Below, one piece after another: positions 8,825 through 18,058 of a stretch of DNA of 64,000 nucleotides (the stretch's first letter is position 1; every line of letters starts with the position of its first letter). This stretch comes from AAA164-E04 sp014239995 (GTDB lineage Bacteria; Verrucomicrobiota; Verrucomicrobiia; Limisphaerales; AAA164-E04), in assembly GCA_029247315.1 (NCBI GenBank), contig JAQWLM010000056.1, positions 1-64,000 on the forward strand, read 5' to 3'. Under the pieces are notes generated by a model that worked only from the letters and a program-made list of their open reading frames with translations, did not search any database and was not told where the DNA came from. The position numbers were made by a program, and so were the translations under genes.

Positions 8825-9224
8825 TGGTTTGTGATGAAGGATGCAATCAATCTTTGACAAAGGAGACACGCATTTGATCCATGAAATCTCGCTTGGAAAA
8901 GATTCACTACCACAAAGATTCTTGAGTGGCAACCACGTATACGCCAAGGGATTTCATTCCACCGGGGTATAGCAGGGATATCGGTAATCCACGCTTGATG
9001 ATCCAGAAGAACATGGCAAAAAACTTCCATCACAGGAAAAAAGGCATCCGATGGACCAAACCACAACCGTTTGGAGAATGTTCCATGAAAAACAGCAACA
9101 CCTTGGTGTAAATATTGTTACATTTTTTCAATGAAACCATTGACGTCTACTTCATTAAAGAAACCACTCTTTCCAAGACTCGGCATTTGACAAATCAGTC
9201 TCGAATCATACAGGCTTGCGCCCG
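8825..9224. other. Divergent intergenic region, phnW / purF
   Basis: About 400 bases between divergently read phnW and purF; it should carry promoters for both. It is AT-rich towards purF (TAAATATTG and a T-run near 9110-9128). A TTGACA at 9187-9192 is a possible -35 element for purF, but no good -10 lies at normal spacing. A small hairpin CAATG-AAAC-CATTG sits at about 9128-9141. No gene is evident. Confidence 0.4.
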
Positions 9225-10694
9225 GTGAAAAGCGCGCACGATCATCCCAAGCATTACTGCGGGGTATTTGGTGTTTTTGGACATTCAAATGCGGCGGAAA
9301 TTTCGTATTACGGACTTTACGCACTCCAACATCGTGGACAGGAGAGTGCTGGCATTGTCACCTGTAATGGAAAAGATTTTTTCTCTCATCGCGACATGGG
9401 GCTTGTTCCCCAGGTTTTCAAGGGCAAAGCCCTGGAGGGGCTTAAGGGAGAAAACGCCATCGGACACACCCGCTATTCCACCACCGGTGCCTCCCACATC
9501 CATAATGTCCAGCCCCTCATCGTGGACTGCAACAGGGGAAAGATCGCAATCGCCCACAATGGAAACCTCACCAATGCCGCTGAACTGAGGGACGAACTGG
9601 AAGCTGGAGGCAATATCTTCCAAACGACCGTCGACAGCGAAATCATTCTACATCTCCTGGCCCGCCCTTCCAGATGCCCTGATGCCAATCCGCTCCTGGA
9701 TGCCATTCGCCGGATTCAAGGGGCCTATTCCCTGGTGATGCTCACTGAAAAGGAAATGATTGGGGTGAGGGATCCGCATGGTTTCAGGCCCCTGAGCCTC
9801 GGCAAAGTCGAGGGTAAATGGGTTTTATCAAGCGAAACATGCGCCTTTGATCTCATCAAGGCTGAGTTTGTCAGGGACGTTAAACCAGGGGAAGTGGTCA
9901 TCATTGATCAAAATGGTCTACGTTCCATTGACGCCTTTCCGGAGCAGAAGAAAAGTTCATTCTGTATTTTTGAATACGTTTATTTTGCCCGCCCGGACAG
10001 CAGGCTTGGTGGTACTGAGGTTTACCAAGCGCGTATCGAGATGGGAAGGCAATTGGCACGGGAACACAAGATTGAAGCCGACATGGTCGTGCCCGTTCCC
10101 GATAGTGGTAATTACGCTGCACTCGGGTATTCGCTGGAATCCGGTATTCCCTATCAAATGGCCTTCGTACGCAACCATTATGTGGGTCGAAGCTTCCTGC
10201 AGCCTTCACAAGTCACCCGCAACCTGAATGTCAGGGTCAAGCTCAACCTTGTTTCAGGTCTTGTGGAAGGAAAAAAAGTGATCACCATTGACGACTCCAT
10301 CGTTCGAGGCACGACAAGTCAAAGCCGTATCAAAACTCTCAAGGAAGCCGGGGCGAAAGAAGTGCATGTGTTGATCAGTTGCCCTCCTCATCAGCACCCC
10401 TGTGTGTATGGGATTGATTTCCCCAATCGAGATAAGCTTCTGGCGGCAAGATCCTCCATGGAGGAGATACGGCGCTATTTGGATGCGGACAGCATCGGGT
10501 ATCTCAGCGAACATGGCATGGTTCAATCGACCGGAAAACCACATGATGACTTCTGCATGGCATGCTACAATGGAAAATACCCCGTGCCTTACCATTCCAG
10601 TGTTGACAAGGAAATCATCGAGCGGCGTCAATTTGAGGCGCAAAGCTTCGGGGATTTGCTCGAAAAGGAAAAATCCCAATCAAAACTCATCTGA
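9225..10694 (+). CDS. purF: Amidophosphoribosyltransferase
   Basis: First committed enzyme of purine synthesis: it transfers glutamine amide nitrogen to PRPP. The N-terminal nucleophile Cys lies in HYCGVFGVFG after a short propeptide, followed by QHRGQESAGI and the glutaminase motif GHTRYSTTGAS. The phosphoribosyltransferase PRPP loop is seen as VITIDDSIVRGTTS. Length of 489 aa is normal. No ATG start is available: GTG at 9225 lies ten bases after an AGG and puts the Cys at position 12, as in B. subtilis PurF; TTG at 9216 is the alternative. The Cys-rich C-terminal segment (CISCPP, CMACYNGKY type) hints at the iron-sulfur type of PurF. It is transcribed alone or with the downstream DUF5069 gene. 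Confidence 0.96.
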   Translation: MKSAHDHPKHYCGVFGVFGHSNAAEISYYGLYALQHRGQESAGIVTCNGKDFFSHRDMGLVPQVFKGKALEGLKGENAIGHTRYSTTGASHIHNVQPLIVDCNRGKIAIAHNGNLTNAAELRDELEAGGNIFQTTVDSEIILHLLARPSRCPDANPLLDAIRRIQGAYSLVMLTEKEMIGVRDPHGFRPLSLGKVEGKWVLSSETCAFDLIKAEFVRDVKPGEVVIIDQNGLRSIDAFPEQKKSSFCIFEYVYFARPDSRLGGTEVYQARIEMGRQLAREHKIEADMVVPVPDSGNYAALGYSLESGIPYQMAFVRNHYVGRSFLQPSQVTRNLNVRVKLNLVSGLVEGKKVITIDDSIVRGTTSQSRIKTLKEAGAKEVHVLISCPPHQHPCVYGIDFPNRDKLLAARSSMEEIRRYLDADSIGYLSEHGMVQSTGKPHDDFCMACYNGKYPVPYHSSVDKEIIERRQFEAQSFGDLLEKEKSQSKLI

Positions 10695-10711
10695 TACGGG
10701 ACCCGATAAAA

Positions 10712-10733
10712 AAGGAAAAGTGAGTTTTTCCTT
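10712..10733 (+). terminator. Weak stem-loop after purF
   Basis: AAGGAAAA and TTTTCCTT form an 8-bp AT-rich stem about 20 bases after the purF stop. There is no T-tract beyond the stem except the T-run inside it, so termination is only possible. Confidence 0.25.
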
Positions 10734-10782
10734 GCTTCGACGATCCAAATCAGATCATCAAGGGGGGGTGTAGAAGATCATT

Positions 10783-11232
10783 ATGGTGATTACAGGCCCA
10801 GATTTGACCAAACAACCGCCCCGTAGCCCTCGGGTACGCGTGGGAGGGTTCGTGATACTTGCCCGTTTGTTGGACAAAGGTCGCGCGACTATAGCGGCAA
10901 AAAATGGAGCATACGTCTTTAACTGCCCGATGGATCGACGCTTCTTTGAATTTGTCGGCATCAACGCCAATACCCTGATGAACCAACTGGCCTGCGGGAA
11001 GTCGGACGGCCAGGTTTTGGCCTGGGTTCAAAAATCGGCGCCTGTCAAACGGAATACACAGGAAATCGAGGGCTGGTCGATACAGGAGGGCCTTCGTGCC
11101 CCTCTGGACGTCGAATCCAGGGCATTCTTCAATGAAACACACGCAGCAGCAGCAGCCCACCGGGTGGACATCATGACGTGGTTTGATCTGCTGGACTTGG
11201 ACGATTACGTCAGCTTCGGCGGGAATGCCTGA
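10783..11232 (+). CDS. DUF5069 domain protein
   Basis: Protein of 149 aa matching DUF5069 as I recall it: PDLTKQPPRSPRVRVGG at the N-terminus, followed by ILARLLDKGRATIA. The C-terminal half has a Trp/Asp-rich end (TWFDLLDLDDYVSF). It has no signal peptide or membrane segment, so it is probably cytoplasmic. It starts 88 bases after purF on the same strand and converges on rsfS with 40 bases between stops. The family is common in Verrucomicrobiota and related phyla; its function is not known and no catalytic motif stands out. Confidence 0.8.
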   Translation: MVITGPDLTKQPPRSPRVRVGGFVILARLLDKGRATIAAKNGAYVFNCPMDRRFFEFVGINANTLMNQLACGKSDGQVLAWVQKSAPVKRNTQEIEGWSIQEGLRAPLDVESRAFFNETHAAAAAHRVDIMTWFDLLDLDDYVSFGGNA

Positions 11233-11272
11233 GCTGTGAATCCGCTACATTCCCTCCCAGGCACATGCGTGC

Positions 11273-11665
11273 TCATTGAGTGGAAACAACAGCATTCTTG
11301 CGCACTCCCATTCCCCGTGGCTTGCGGGGCTTGATGCGGGGAGCGTCGCCCCAGAGGTTTTCCAGGTCATACAGCTGCCGCATCTCTTCACTCATGATAT
11401 GAATAATCACGTCGTAAAAATCAATCACCAGCCAATCCCCTGATCCCTTGCCATCGAGGTGACGTGGGCGCATGTCATGGTCCTGGCGGATCTGGTCTGT
11501 AATTTCCTCGCCAATAGCCCTGAGATGAGGGGTACTACCTCCCGTTAGGATAATGAAAAAATCCGCAATGGAGGAAAGCTCCCGCATGTCCAGCATCACT
11601 GGATTTTCAGCCTTTCGGTTGGCCGCATAAGCGCAGCATAATTGCGCAAGTCTCTTGGAATCCAT
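11273..11665 (-). CDS. rsfS: Ribosome silencing factor RsfS (YbeB/Iojap)
   Basis: RsfS binds ribosomal protein uL14 and blocks subunit joining under starvation. Family signatures are clear: MLDMRELSSIADFFIILTG near residue 25-43, the DGKGSGDWLVIDFYDVIIH core, and the C-terminal YDLENLWGDAP. Length of 130 aa is normal for the family with a short basic tail. It lies 42 bases downstream of nadD, the classic nadD-rsfS pair, and is probably co-transcribed with cstA and nadD. Confidence 0.95.
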   Translation of the reverse strand: MDSKRLAQLCCAYAANRKAENPVMLDMRELSSIADFFIILTGGSTPHLRAIGEEITDQIRQDHDMRPRHLDGKGSGDWLVIDFYDVIIHIMSEEMRQLYDLENLWGDAPRIKPRKPRGMGVRKNAVVSTQ

Positions 11666-11707
11666 ATTTCAGTAAGTGCCACATGCTGCGTGGCCAGTGC
11701 TCTCTTT

Positions 11708-12289
11708 CTATAGGTAAATATTCCGGTTGACAATATCCTCTTCAACAAATGCTGGAACCAGTCCAGATATTGATTTTCCACAGCGCACCCTTTGCCGGAT
11801 AATGGAGGAAGAAACCTGGCAAGGTAATCCCGATAGATAGGAACCCCGAAAGGGCTCAGGAAATGCCACATGACTTTCCCCCGGCCGCGGCACTGCCAGA
11901 AACTCCACGTCCCTGGCCAGCTCGATGGCATCGCGCCATTCTGGAAGGGTCTTGATGTGATCGGCCCCGATGAGGTAGAGCAGAGAGACCTCGGGGTATC
12001 TCTTCCTGTATGCACGCATGGTATCAACAGCATAAGAAACACCCCCACGCCTCAATTCCGAATCATCCACTTCACACGCATTCCTTCCCGCAAGGGCCAA
12101 GCGAATCCACCGAAGCCGGTCCCTGCCAGCACTGGGAACCTCAGATACCTTGAAAGGAGAGCGTGCGGCAGGAATGAAAAAGAGGCGATCCAGGCAAGCC
12201 TCCTCAAGGGCCGCCTGTGCCACACGGAGATGTCCGGCGTGAACAGGGTCAAAAGTGCCTCCAAAAAGACCTATGCGACTTGGACTCAT
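11708..12289 (-). CDS. nadD: Nicotinate-nucleotide adenylyltransferase
   Basis: Adenylates nicotinate mononucleotide to deamido-NAD in NAD synthesis. The nucleotidyltransferase motif GLFGGTFDPVHAGHL is at the N-terminus (about 7-21), with LIGADHIKTLPEW in the middle and the C-terminal ISSSxIR signature as VSSSIIRQRV. Length of 193 aa is typical. The start lies 6 bases after the cstA stop, implying translational coupling, and rsfS follows. A housekeeping pair thus sits behind a peptide/pyruvate-type transporter gene. Confidence 0.96.
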   Translation of the reverse strand: MSPSRIGLFGGTFDPVHAGHLRVAQAALEEACLDRLFFIPAARSPFKVSEVPSAGRDRLRWIRLALAGRNACEVDDSELRRGGVSYAVDTMRAYRKRYPEVSLLYLIGADHIKTLPEWRDAIELARDVEFLAVPRPGESHVAFPEPFRGSYLSGLPCQVSSSIIRQRVRCGKSISGLVPAFVEEDIVNRNIYL

Positions 12290-12295
12290 GAAAGG

Positions 12296-14149
12296 TCAGG
12301 AGGGTTCCGAATGCGCCTGCAAATGAGGTTCGAGTTCGCCTTTGACCCGTGGAAACATCAGTAAGGCCTCAAAAAGCATCCAGATCTCAAGCATGATCGT
12401 CGCAAATCCCACGATGACAACAATCCAGTTACCGCTCTCAATCCAGCTCTTGCTGCCACCCGTGCCAAAGAAAAGTTGCACCACCATGGCCCACATGGGC
12501 ATTAAGAGCATGAAAACCATGGGAATCACCAGAAACCAGATCGGCTTTTGACGGCGCCAGAGGTAAAAGACAATCACAAGAAAGGCCATCCCAGCAAGCA
12601 GCTGATTGGTTGCACCAAAAAGTGGCCAGAGGATCATGCCACCTTTTCCTGCCGTATCCAGGGTCCAGTCGGTCTGTCCAGGTGCGGGGGCAGTGGCAAC
12701 AAGGGTCGCAATCAGGATGGCAAACACGGTGGCGCCATGCTTATTGCCCAACCATCCCAGGAGGGAAAAGGAAGCACCACCACGAGGTTTCAGGGAACCT
12801 GCCAGTTCCTGCACCACATATCGCTGCAGGCGACAGGCCGTATCCAGAGTAGTTCCCGCAAAGGAGGCGACGAGAACCCCCATCAGGGCCAGTGATACGT
12901 GTGCAGGTATGCCGATGGATTTGAGAAAGTTTGCGGCACCATCCACGAAGGCACCCACCTTGGCTCCTAGTGCACCTGCGGCACTCCATGAGGCATAGCG
13001 CGCCGACCATGCCTGTTCCCCCGCAAGCAGCTCTCCGTCAACCTCTGCCCCCAAGCCAAGTCCGGCGGTGCATGCGAGGATGACCAGCGTGGCTAAAAAA
13101 CCTTCTGTCAGCATACTTCCAAATCCTACGAAACGGGCATCAAGCTCGTTGCGAATCTGTTTACTGCTGGTTCCACTGCTGACGAGGCAATGAAACCCAC
13201 TGATGGCACCACAAGCGATCGTAATGAAAAGGAAAGGAAAAATGAAAGGTGCACCCTCGGGCATCCAATTGAGCGCCGGCGCCACGAATTCGAGTGCCGG
13301 ACGGTGGTCCGTTCCTGCCAGTGGGGCCCCTCCCATGAGTGCTGCCCCGAACAGGCCCATCACGATCAGGCCCAAGGCGGAAATCAGCTGAAGAGAATTA
13401 ATGTAATCACGTGGCTGTAACAATGCCCAAACGGGCAGTACGGAGGCAATGTATGCATAAACAAGCAGGATGATCACCCAGGTAAAGACGCTTTGAGACT
13501 GCATGAAGGTGTTGATCTCATGTAGCGGACCCACATCGCCAAAAATGACGGTGAGGTACATCACCGCAAGTGCACATATTGAAGGCAGGAATATCTGCGT
13601 ACCCTTGCGATGCAAAACAACACCAATCAGGCAAGCCAAGGGGATTTGCACCAGGCATGGAAAAATGGCTGCGGGATACATCTTCAGGACGGATGCTATC
13701 ACCAGGCCAAAGATGGCAAGTACGATGGTCAGGGCCATGAAGAGTACGAGCAGAAAAAGAAGCCTCACCCGACGGTTCATCACGCGACCAGCTACATCCC
13801 CCACCGTCTGGCCGTTGTTACGCAGACTGACCACCAGAGCCCCAAAATCATGGACCGCCCCAATAAAGATCGAACCCAGCACGACCCACAACAAGGCAGG
13901 AAGCCATCCCCACATCACGGCAATGGCAGGCCCGACGATGGGGCCCGTTCCGGCAATGGAGGTAAAGTGGTGACCAAAGACGATGCCCTTGGAAGTGGGA
14001 ACATAATCCACACCATCCTCAAGTTTACAGGAGGGGCAAACAGCCTTGGCGGATAACGAGAAGATCTTACCACCCAACCAACGACCGTAGGTATGGTAGG
14101 CAACGACGAAGCCCAGCCCCGCCAAAAGCGCAATGATTAGAGGTTCCAT
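12296..14149 (-). CDS. cstA: CstA-family carbon starvation transporter
   Basis: Large integral membrane protein (617 aa, many hydrophobic segments) of the CstA family, linked to uptake of peptides or pyruvate on carbon starvation. Signatures seen: GRWLGGKIF near the start, FGHHFTSIAGTGPIVGPAIA (about 58-77), GAVHDFGALVVSLRNNG (about 97-113), and FHCLVSSGTSSKQI (about 320). The second-half core with AGTTLDTACRLQRY also fits CstA. It is first in a run with nadD (6-base gap) and rsfS. No promoter motif is clear in the 220 bases upstream. Substrate in this organism is not known. Confidence 0.93.
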   Translation of the reverse strand: MEPLIIALLAGLGFVVAYHTYGRWLGGKIFSLSAKAVCPSCKLEDGVDYVPTSKGIVFGHHFTSIAGTGPIVGPAIAVMWGWLPALLWVVLGSIFIGAVHDFGALVVSLRNNGQTVGDVAGRVMNRRVRLLFLLVLFMALTIVLAIFGLVIASVLKMYPAAIFPCLVQIPLACLIGVVLHRKGTQIFLPSICALAVMYLTVIFGDVGPLHEINTFMQSQSVFTWVIILLVYAYIASVLPVWALLQPRDYINSLQLISALGLIVMGLFGAALMGGAPLAGTDHRPALEFVAPALNWMPEGAPFIFPFLFITIACGAISGFHCLVSSGTSSKQIRNELDARFVGFGSMLTEGFLATLVILACTAGLGLGAEVDGELLAGEQAWSARYASWSAAGALGAKVGAFVDGAANFLKSIGIPAHVSLALMGVLVASFAGTTLDTACRLQRYVVQELAGSLKPRGGASFSLLGWLGNKHGATVFAILIATLVATAPAPGQTDWTLDTAGKGGMILWPLFGATNQLLAGMAFLVIVFYLWRRQKPIWFLVIPMVFMLLMPMWAMVVQLFFGTGGSKSWIESGNWIVVIVGFATIMLEIWMLFEALLMFPRVKGELEPHLQAHSEPS

Positions 14150-14369
14150 TCAATGCTGATATCTTGTGTTTTCATACAAAAGCTTATACTTCAACGGGAC
14201 AAACGGATTAACGGGCTTTGTCGACTTTTCAAAATGGAGTTTGTCAACCCGTTCAGGCGAAACCCTCTACTTTTTCCACATCCGGGTCAAATGCATCTTG
14301 TCGCCCTGGCTCTGGTGACTCGAAAGCCCAGCAACTGCCCGGGCAAATGCCGATCCTGCCGCAAAAGCA

Positions 14370-15935
14370 TCAATGTGCATTACGGTTGATGGGCTCCTCA
14401 ACCACCATGTGCGATGGAAAATCGGAAGCACCGTCTCCCCCGCGAGTGGACAAACGCTTGTTTTGGGATCCGCCCCTTGGCTGGTTTAAGGGAATATACA
14501 TCCCCCCCTGGTCATCGAGCATGGTGTAGAGTTGATTTTCAAAGCGCTTTGAGATCTGTCGATAATCCGGATCTGCAATCAGGTTTGTTGTTTCACCGGG
14601 GTCTTTCTGGATATCATACAACTCATCAGTGTCCCAGAGTCCGTAATAGGTAATATACTTATACCGGTTCCCACGAAGAGAAAAGACCGTGGGCGACTGA
14701 GGAAAATTCTTCTCCCAGTAGTAGACATAAAGGAAATAATCCCTCCAGGACACCTCTTTGCCCTGCGCAATGGAGATGAAGCTCTGGCCATCCATATGCC
14801 CGGGTGTCACCAACCCCGCAGCCTCCATGATGGTGGGACCAATGTCTATGTTCGCGACCACTTGATCCACCACAGTACGGCCATGAAAGAGTTCCGGGCA
14901 TTGCATGATCATGGGGACGCGAATGGAAGTCTCATAGGCAACACGTTTATCAATCAGACCGTGTTCTCCAAACATGAACCCATTATCGCCCATGTAAATG
15001 ACGAGTGTCTCATCGTGAATCCCCATTTTCTTCAGCTGAGCCGTGACCCTTCCGATACTGTCATCCACCGCCAGGAGCGACTCGCAGTAGCTCTTGTAAT
15101 AACGCTCAACGTCCAGTTCGCTGTGGTAGGGAAAATCAACACCATGCCAACTGTTACGTTGATCGCGCAACCATCGAGGCTTGCCGTCATAGTTGAGGTC
15201 CGAGTTGGCCTCACTGGCAGGACGTTTCCATGGGACTTTGGCATAGCGTCCCTGATGACGTTTGGCGGGGGTGAAATTGGCATGTACCGCCTTGTGCGAG
15301 AGGTACATGAAAAAGGGTTTGTCCGCATCCCTCTGCTGCTCCATGAAGGCCACAGCGTAATCGGTGAGCTCATCGGTGATATAACCCTTTTGATGCACAC
15401 GCTTCCCGTTGACGTTGAGTGTGTATTTAGGGTTGGGTGGCAGATAATGCCCTTGTCCACGAAAGCTTACCCAGTAATCGAAACCCGGTCGGGGTGCATC
15501 CGTGGCTCCCCCCATATGCCACTTTCCTATGTATGCCGTATTATAGCCAGCCGTCTGCAACCATTCCGGGAAAAATCGCGTACCCTCCGGCACAAGACGG
15601 TTATTGTCGATGACACGATGCTTGTGGGTATACAGACCCGTAAGGATCGAGGCACGACTGGGGGAACAAAGTGAGGTGGTCACGAAGGCATTCTTGAGAT
15701 GAACACCATGGCGAGCAATGGAATCCATGTGGGGCGTTTCCAGGAAAGGATGCCCCATGAATCCCATCGCATCATAGCGGTGATCATCAGCCAGGATAAA
15801 AATGATGTTGCGTTGTTTGGCTCCTTCTATGCGTGCCGCAGTGATCGTTTCCTGCACTGCTTTGAGCGATCCGGCATCAAACATTACGAGCGCAACCAGG
15901 ATCAAACCCCATATGGAACAAATTCGTTTTTTCAT
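14370..15935 (-). CDS. Secreted sulfatase (type I, Cys-type)
   Basis: Arylsulfatase-type enzyme of 521 aa, exported by a signal peptide (about 1-26). The core motif CSPSR (Cys about 90) is the site converted to formylglycine, followed by ASILTG. Metal and substrate residues fit the family: FILADDHRYD near 46-55, GKWHMGG near 127, and GDNGFMFGEHGL in the C-terminal half. The late NLIAD segment ends in a Gly/Arg-rich tail. It would hydrolyse sulfate esters on polysaccharides in the periplasm or outside. ATG at 15935 starts the signal peptide with GAGAAG upstream; a start at 15950 would add five residues. It is divergent from the LRR gene. A formylglycine-generating enzyme is not in the window. 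Confidence 0.93.
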   Translation of the reverse strand: MKKRICSIWGLILVALVMFDAGSLKAVQETITAARIEGAKQRNIIFILADDHRYDAMGFMGHPFLETPHMDSIARHGVHLKNAFVTTSLCSPSRASILTGLYTHKHRVIDNNRLVPEGTRFFPEWLQTAGYNTAYIGKWHMGGATDAPRPGFDYWVSFRGQGHYLPPNPKYTLNVNGKRVHQKGYITDELTDYAVAFMEQQRDADKPFFMYLSHKAVHANFTPAKRHQGRYAKVPWKRPASEANSDLNYDGKPRWLRDQRNSWHGVDFPYHSELDVERYYKSYCESLLAVDDSIGRVTAQLKKMGIHDETLVIYMGDNGFMFGEHGLIDKRVAYETSIRVPMIMQCPELFHGRTVVDQVVANIDIGPTIMEAAGLVTPGHMDGQSFISIAQGKEVSWRDYFLYVYYWEKNFPQSPTVFSLRGNRYKYITYYGLWDTDELYDIQKDPGETTNLIADPDYRQISKRFENQLYTMLDDQGGMYIPLNQPRGGSQNKRLSTRGGDGASDFPSHMVVEEPINRNAH

Positions 15936-16110
15936 CACTATTCTTCTCAATCGTTACCTTTCATCGCCAAGCACCTTAAACGACCGCGCTCATTTGCCAA
16001 GCGAGATATGCTGGCCTTACTCTTTGATGCTTTTCGAATGTCAAATAAAGATCGAATTTTTCCAAGGAAAGGGATTGCTTCCAAGCGCCCCTTCCGGTTT
16101 AAATCAGGCA

Positions 16111-16141
16111 AGTTTCCAATCAAAGTTTCCAATCAAAGTTT
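16111..16141. repeat. 13-base tandem repeat before the LRR gene
   Basis: AGTTTCCAATCAA occurs twice in direct succession (16111-16123 and 16124-16136) with a further partial copy AGTTT. It ends three bases before the ATG of the LRR gene, so it occupies the normal ribosome-binding position; no purine-rich Shine-Dalgarno sequence is visible there. Confidence 0.9.
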
Positions 16142-16143
16142 AC

Positions 16144-17031
16144 ATGAATGATATGATGTCTAGAGGTTTAAATGCATGGTTGATGGCGCTACTGCTTGGC
16201 ATGGCAACCGTCAATTGGACCCAAGCTCAGGAGGCCGAAGCCCCTGCGGAAGCAGAGGAAGCCCCCCCGGAGGTAATCGAGGTTTCGGTGTTCCCGGACA
16301 AAAACCTTGAAGACGTGGTGCGCCATTCGGTCTATGAGAAACGCAATACGGACAAGCCCATCACCGCGGAGGATGTGGTCGATGTCTCCACCATCAAGGG
16401 AAGGGGCAAGGGCATTCGAGACCTGACTGGACTTGAGCACTGCAAAAGCCTCGCGCTCCTGGATCTGGCTGGTAATCAGATTACCGATATATCACCCCTG
16501 GAAGGACTTAGTCGCCTACAATCACTTGACATGTCCAACAACGACATTTCGAATATCAGCGCACTCTCCAAGGTGCCCGCACTGCAGTATATCGAATTGT
16601 CACACAACAAGGTGAAGGATCTCAGGCCTCTCACGACCCTGAAAAACATGTCGGCCCTCTACCTGGGATACAACCAGGTTGAGTATATTTATCCCGTGCT
16701 GAACCTCCCCAAGCTGTCATCGCTCCACCTGAGCGTGAACCAGATTGAGTCTATCGAGGGAATCAACCACCTGAAGTGGCTCAGTTCCCTGTCGCTTGAT
16801 GGCAATAACATCTACGATTTGGTGCCTCTCGATGGTTTGATGAACCTCAATTTCTTGTTCCTTGAATACAATCGAATCAATGACATCAGCCCCCTGATTA
16901 CGATGGCTCGCGCGGATGCGGAAAACGAAAAGCGCTTTGCTCCTTTCCTGAAGGCCTACCTCAAGGGTAATCGAGTACGCAAGAGCCAGATCGAAAAACT
17001 GAAGGAATATGGGCCACGGGTCCAGTATTGA
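16144..17031 (+). CDS. Secreted leucine-rich-repeat protein (internalin-like)
   Basis: Signal peptide (about 1-28, ending near TQAQ), an acidic Ala/Glu/Pro linker (EAPAEAEEAPPEV), then an N-cap segment and about seven 22-residue leucine-rich repeats of internalin type, for example DLAGNQITDISPL, SNNDISNIS and SHNKVKDLRPL. The repeat block runs from about residue 95 to 260 and ends with a short basic tail; there is no cell-wall anchor or membrane helix. It is probably a secreted or periplasmic binding protein. Start is uncertain: ATG at 16144, 16153 and 16156 are all in frame. It converges with the acyltransferase gene. Confidence 0.88.
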   Translation: MNDMMSRGLNAWLMALLLGMATVNWTQAQEAEAPAEAEEAPPEVIEVSVFPDKNLEDVVRHSVYEKRNTDKPITAEDVVDVSTIKGRGKGIRDLTGLEHCKSLALLDLAGNQITDISPLEGLSRLQSLDMSNNDISNISALSKVPALQYIELSHNKVKDLRPLTTLKNMSALYLGYNQVEYIYPVLNLPKLSSLHLSVNQIESIEGINHLKWLSSLSLDGNNIYDLVPLDGLMNLNFLFLEYNRINDISPLITMARADAENEKRFAPFLKAYLKGNRVRKSQIEKLKEYGPRVQY

Positions 17032-17122
17032 TCACCTGAAACCTCCACGCTTGTCATTGCCTTGGGCATCCACTCGATGCACAGGCTGAACGGGCCAAAA
17101 GGATTCAGGCAGTCGGCTGCAT

Positions 17123-18055
17123 TCATGGTCGACTTGGGCTGGCCTTTCGCTTTTTGCGATAGCGTTTCCAACGGTCGTGTACCCAGAACCAGTTAAGTGG
17201 CTCTGCCAGGACCGCTTTCTCGAAAACATGGTTAATATCCCTGGTGAGATCCTCCACGGATCTGCGCTGTCCCCGGAACATCGTGGGGATTTCGGATCCA
17301 AACTCAACCCGCCAGCTTGCAGGGCCAGTCCGGTGACAGATGGCTGTCGCAACGCGACATTGATAACGATGGGAAAGAACCGCGGGGGCAGTAGAACAGG
17401 TGCATCGTTCACCAAGAAAATCAATGGCGATACCGCTACCAGTGGCCTGATCAGCGAGCAGCCCCAGCACCACGGAACCCTTTCCCATCAATCGGCGCAG
17501 TGCAGCTACATGTTTGCGCCGATCAAAAAACTGCACTCCCGAACGCGCTCGTAGTTCCTGAAGAAGCCGATCCAGTCCGGGTTGGTTCAGTCCTCGATAG
17601 GTAGCGGCCCCTACCCTGCCGTTCAATCCCCCCAGGCTGCGAGCATAGAGTTCAAAGTTACCGAAATGTCCAATCGCAATGATCCATCCATTCTTCCATC
17701 CAGGCGGAGTGTCCCTTGTCGGCGCTTTAGAGAACAGATTCATCCCAGTGAATTCGGTCGAGCGCTCGAGATCCTTGTCACTCATCCCGGCTGTTTTAAT
17801 GGCACAGAGATAATTTTCTCCCAGGTGTCGATAGTGGGTCCGTGCCATCGATACAGGATCCCCTTTCCTTGCCGTTTTACCCAGAAACCATCGCAATTGT
17901 CCAATGGCCACCCGTCGATGCCTTCGATCAAGGTAAAATGCCAGGAATCCCGCCAGACGACCCAAAGCAGCAACCCAGCCCAGTGGGAAAAGCTGGATCA
18001 GGAAAACCACGCAACGACCAAGCATGTAGAGTAATGTGTCAAGGTAGTCCTTCAT
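17123..18055 (-). CDS. Lipid A acyltransferase (LpxL/HtrB family)
   Basis: Inner-membrane lysophospholipid acyltransferase of 310 aa that adds a secondary acyl chain to the lipid A precursor. An N-terminal hydrophobic helix (about 8-40) anchors it. The catalytic H-X4-E motif is in GHFGNFE (about 133-139), followed by GLLADQATG and the acyl-acceptor region. The C-terminal FWVHDRWK matches the family end (W-HRR/WK). It follows lpxK by 3 bases on the same strand, so the two are co-translated and mark a lipid A locus. Which secondary acylation (LpxL or LpxM step) it performs cannot be read from the sequence. Confidence 0.9.
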   Translation of the reverse strand: MKDYLDTLLYMLGRCVVFLIQLFPLGWVAALGRLAGFLAFYLDRRHRRVAIGQLRWFLGKTARKGDPVSMARTHYRHLGENYLCAIKTAGMSDKDLERSTEFTGMNLFSKAPTRDTPPGWKNGWIIAIGHFGNFELYARSLGGLNGRVGAATYRGLNQPGLDRLLQELRARSGVQFFDRRKHVAALRRLMGKGSVVLGLLADQATGSGIAIDFLGERCTCSTAPAVLSHRYQCRVATAICHRTGPASWRVEFGSEIPTMFRGQRRSVEDLTRDINHVFEKAVLAEPLNWFWVHDRWKRYRKKRKASPSRP

Positions 18056-18058
18056 ACC

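Noticed and set aside
9187..9212. TTGACA as the -35 of a purF promoter
   Set aside because: No acceptable -10 element is found at 15-19 bases spacing; listed only within the intergenic entry.
14796..15674. Plus-strand open frame of 292 codons opposite the first sulfatase
   Set aside because: The sulfatase on the other strand has its formylglycine and metal motifs.
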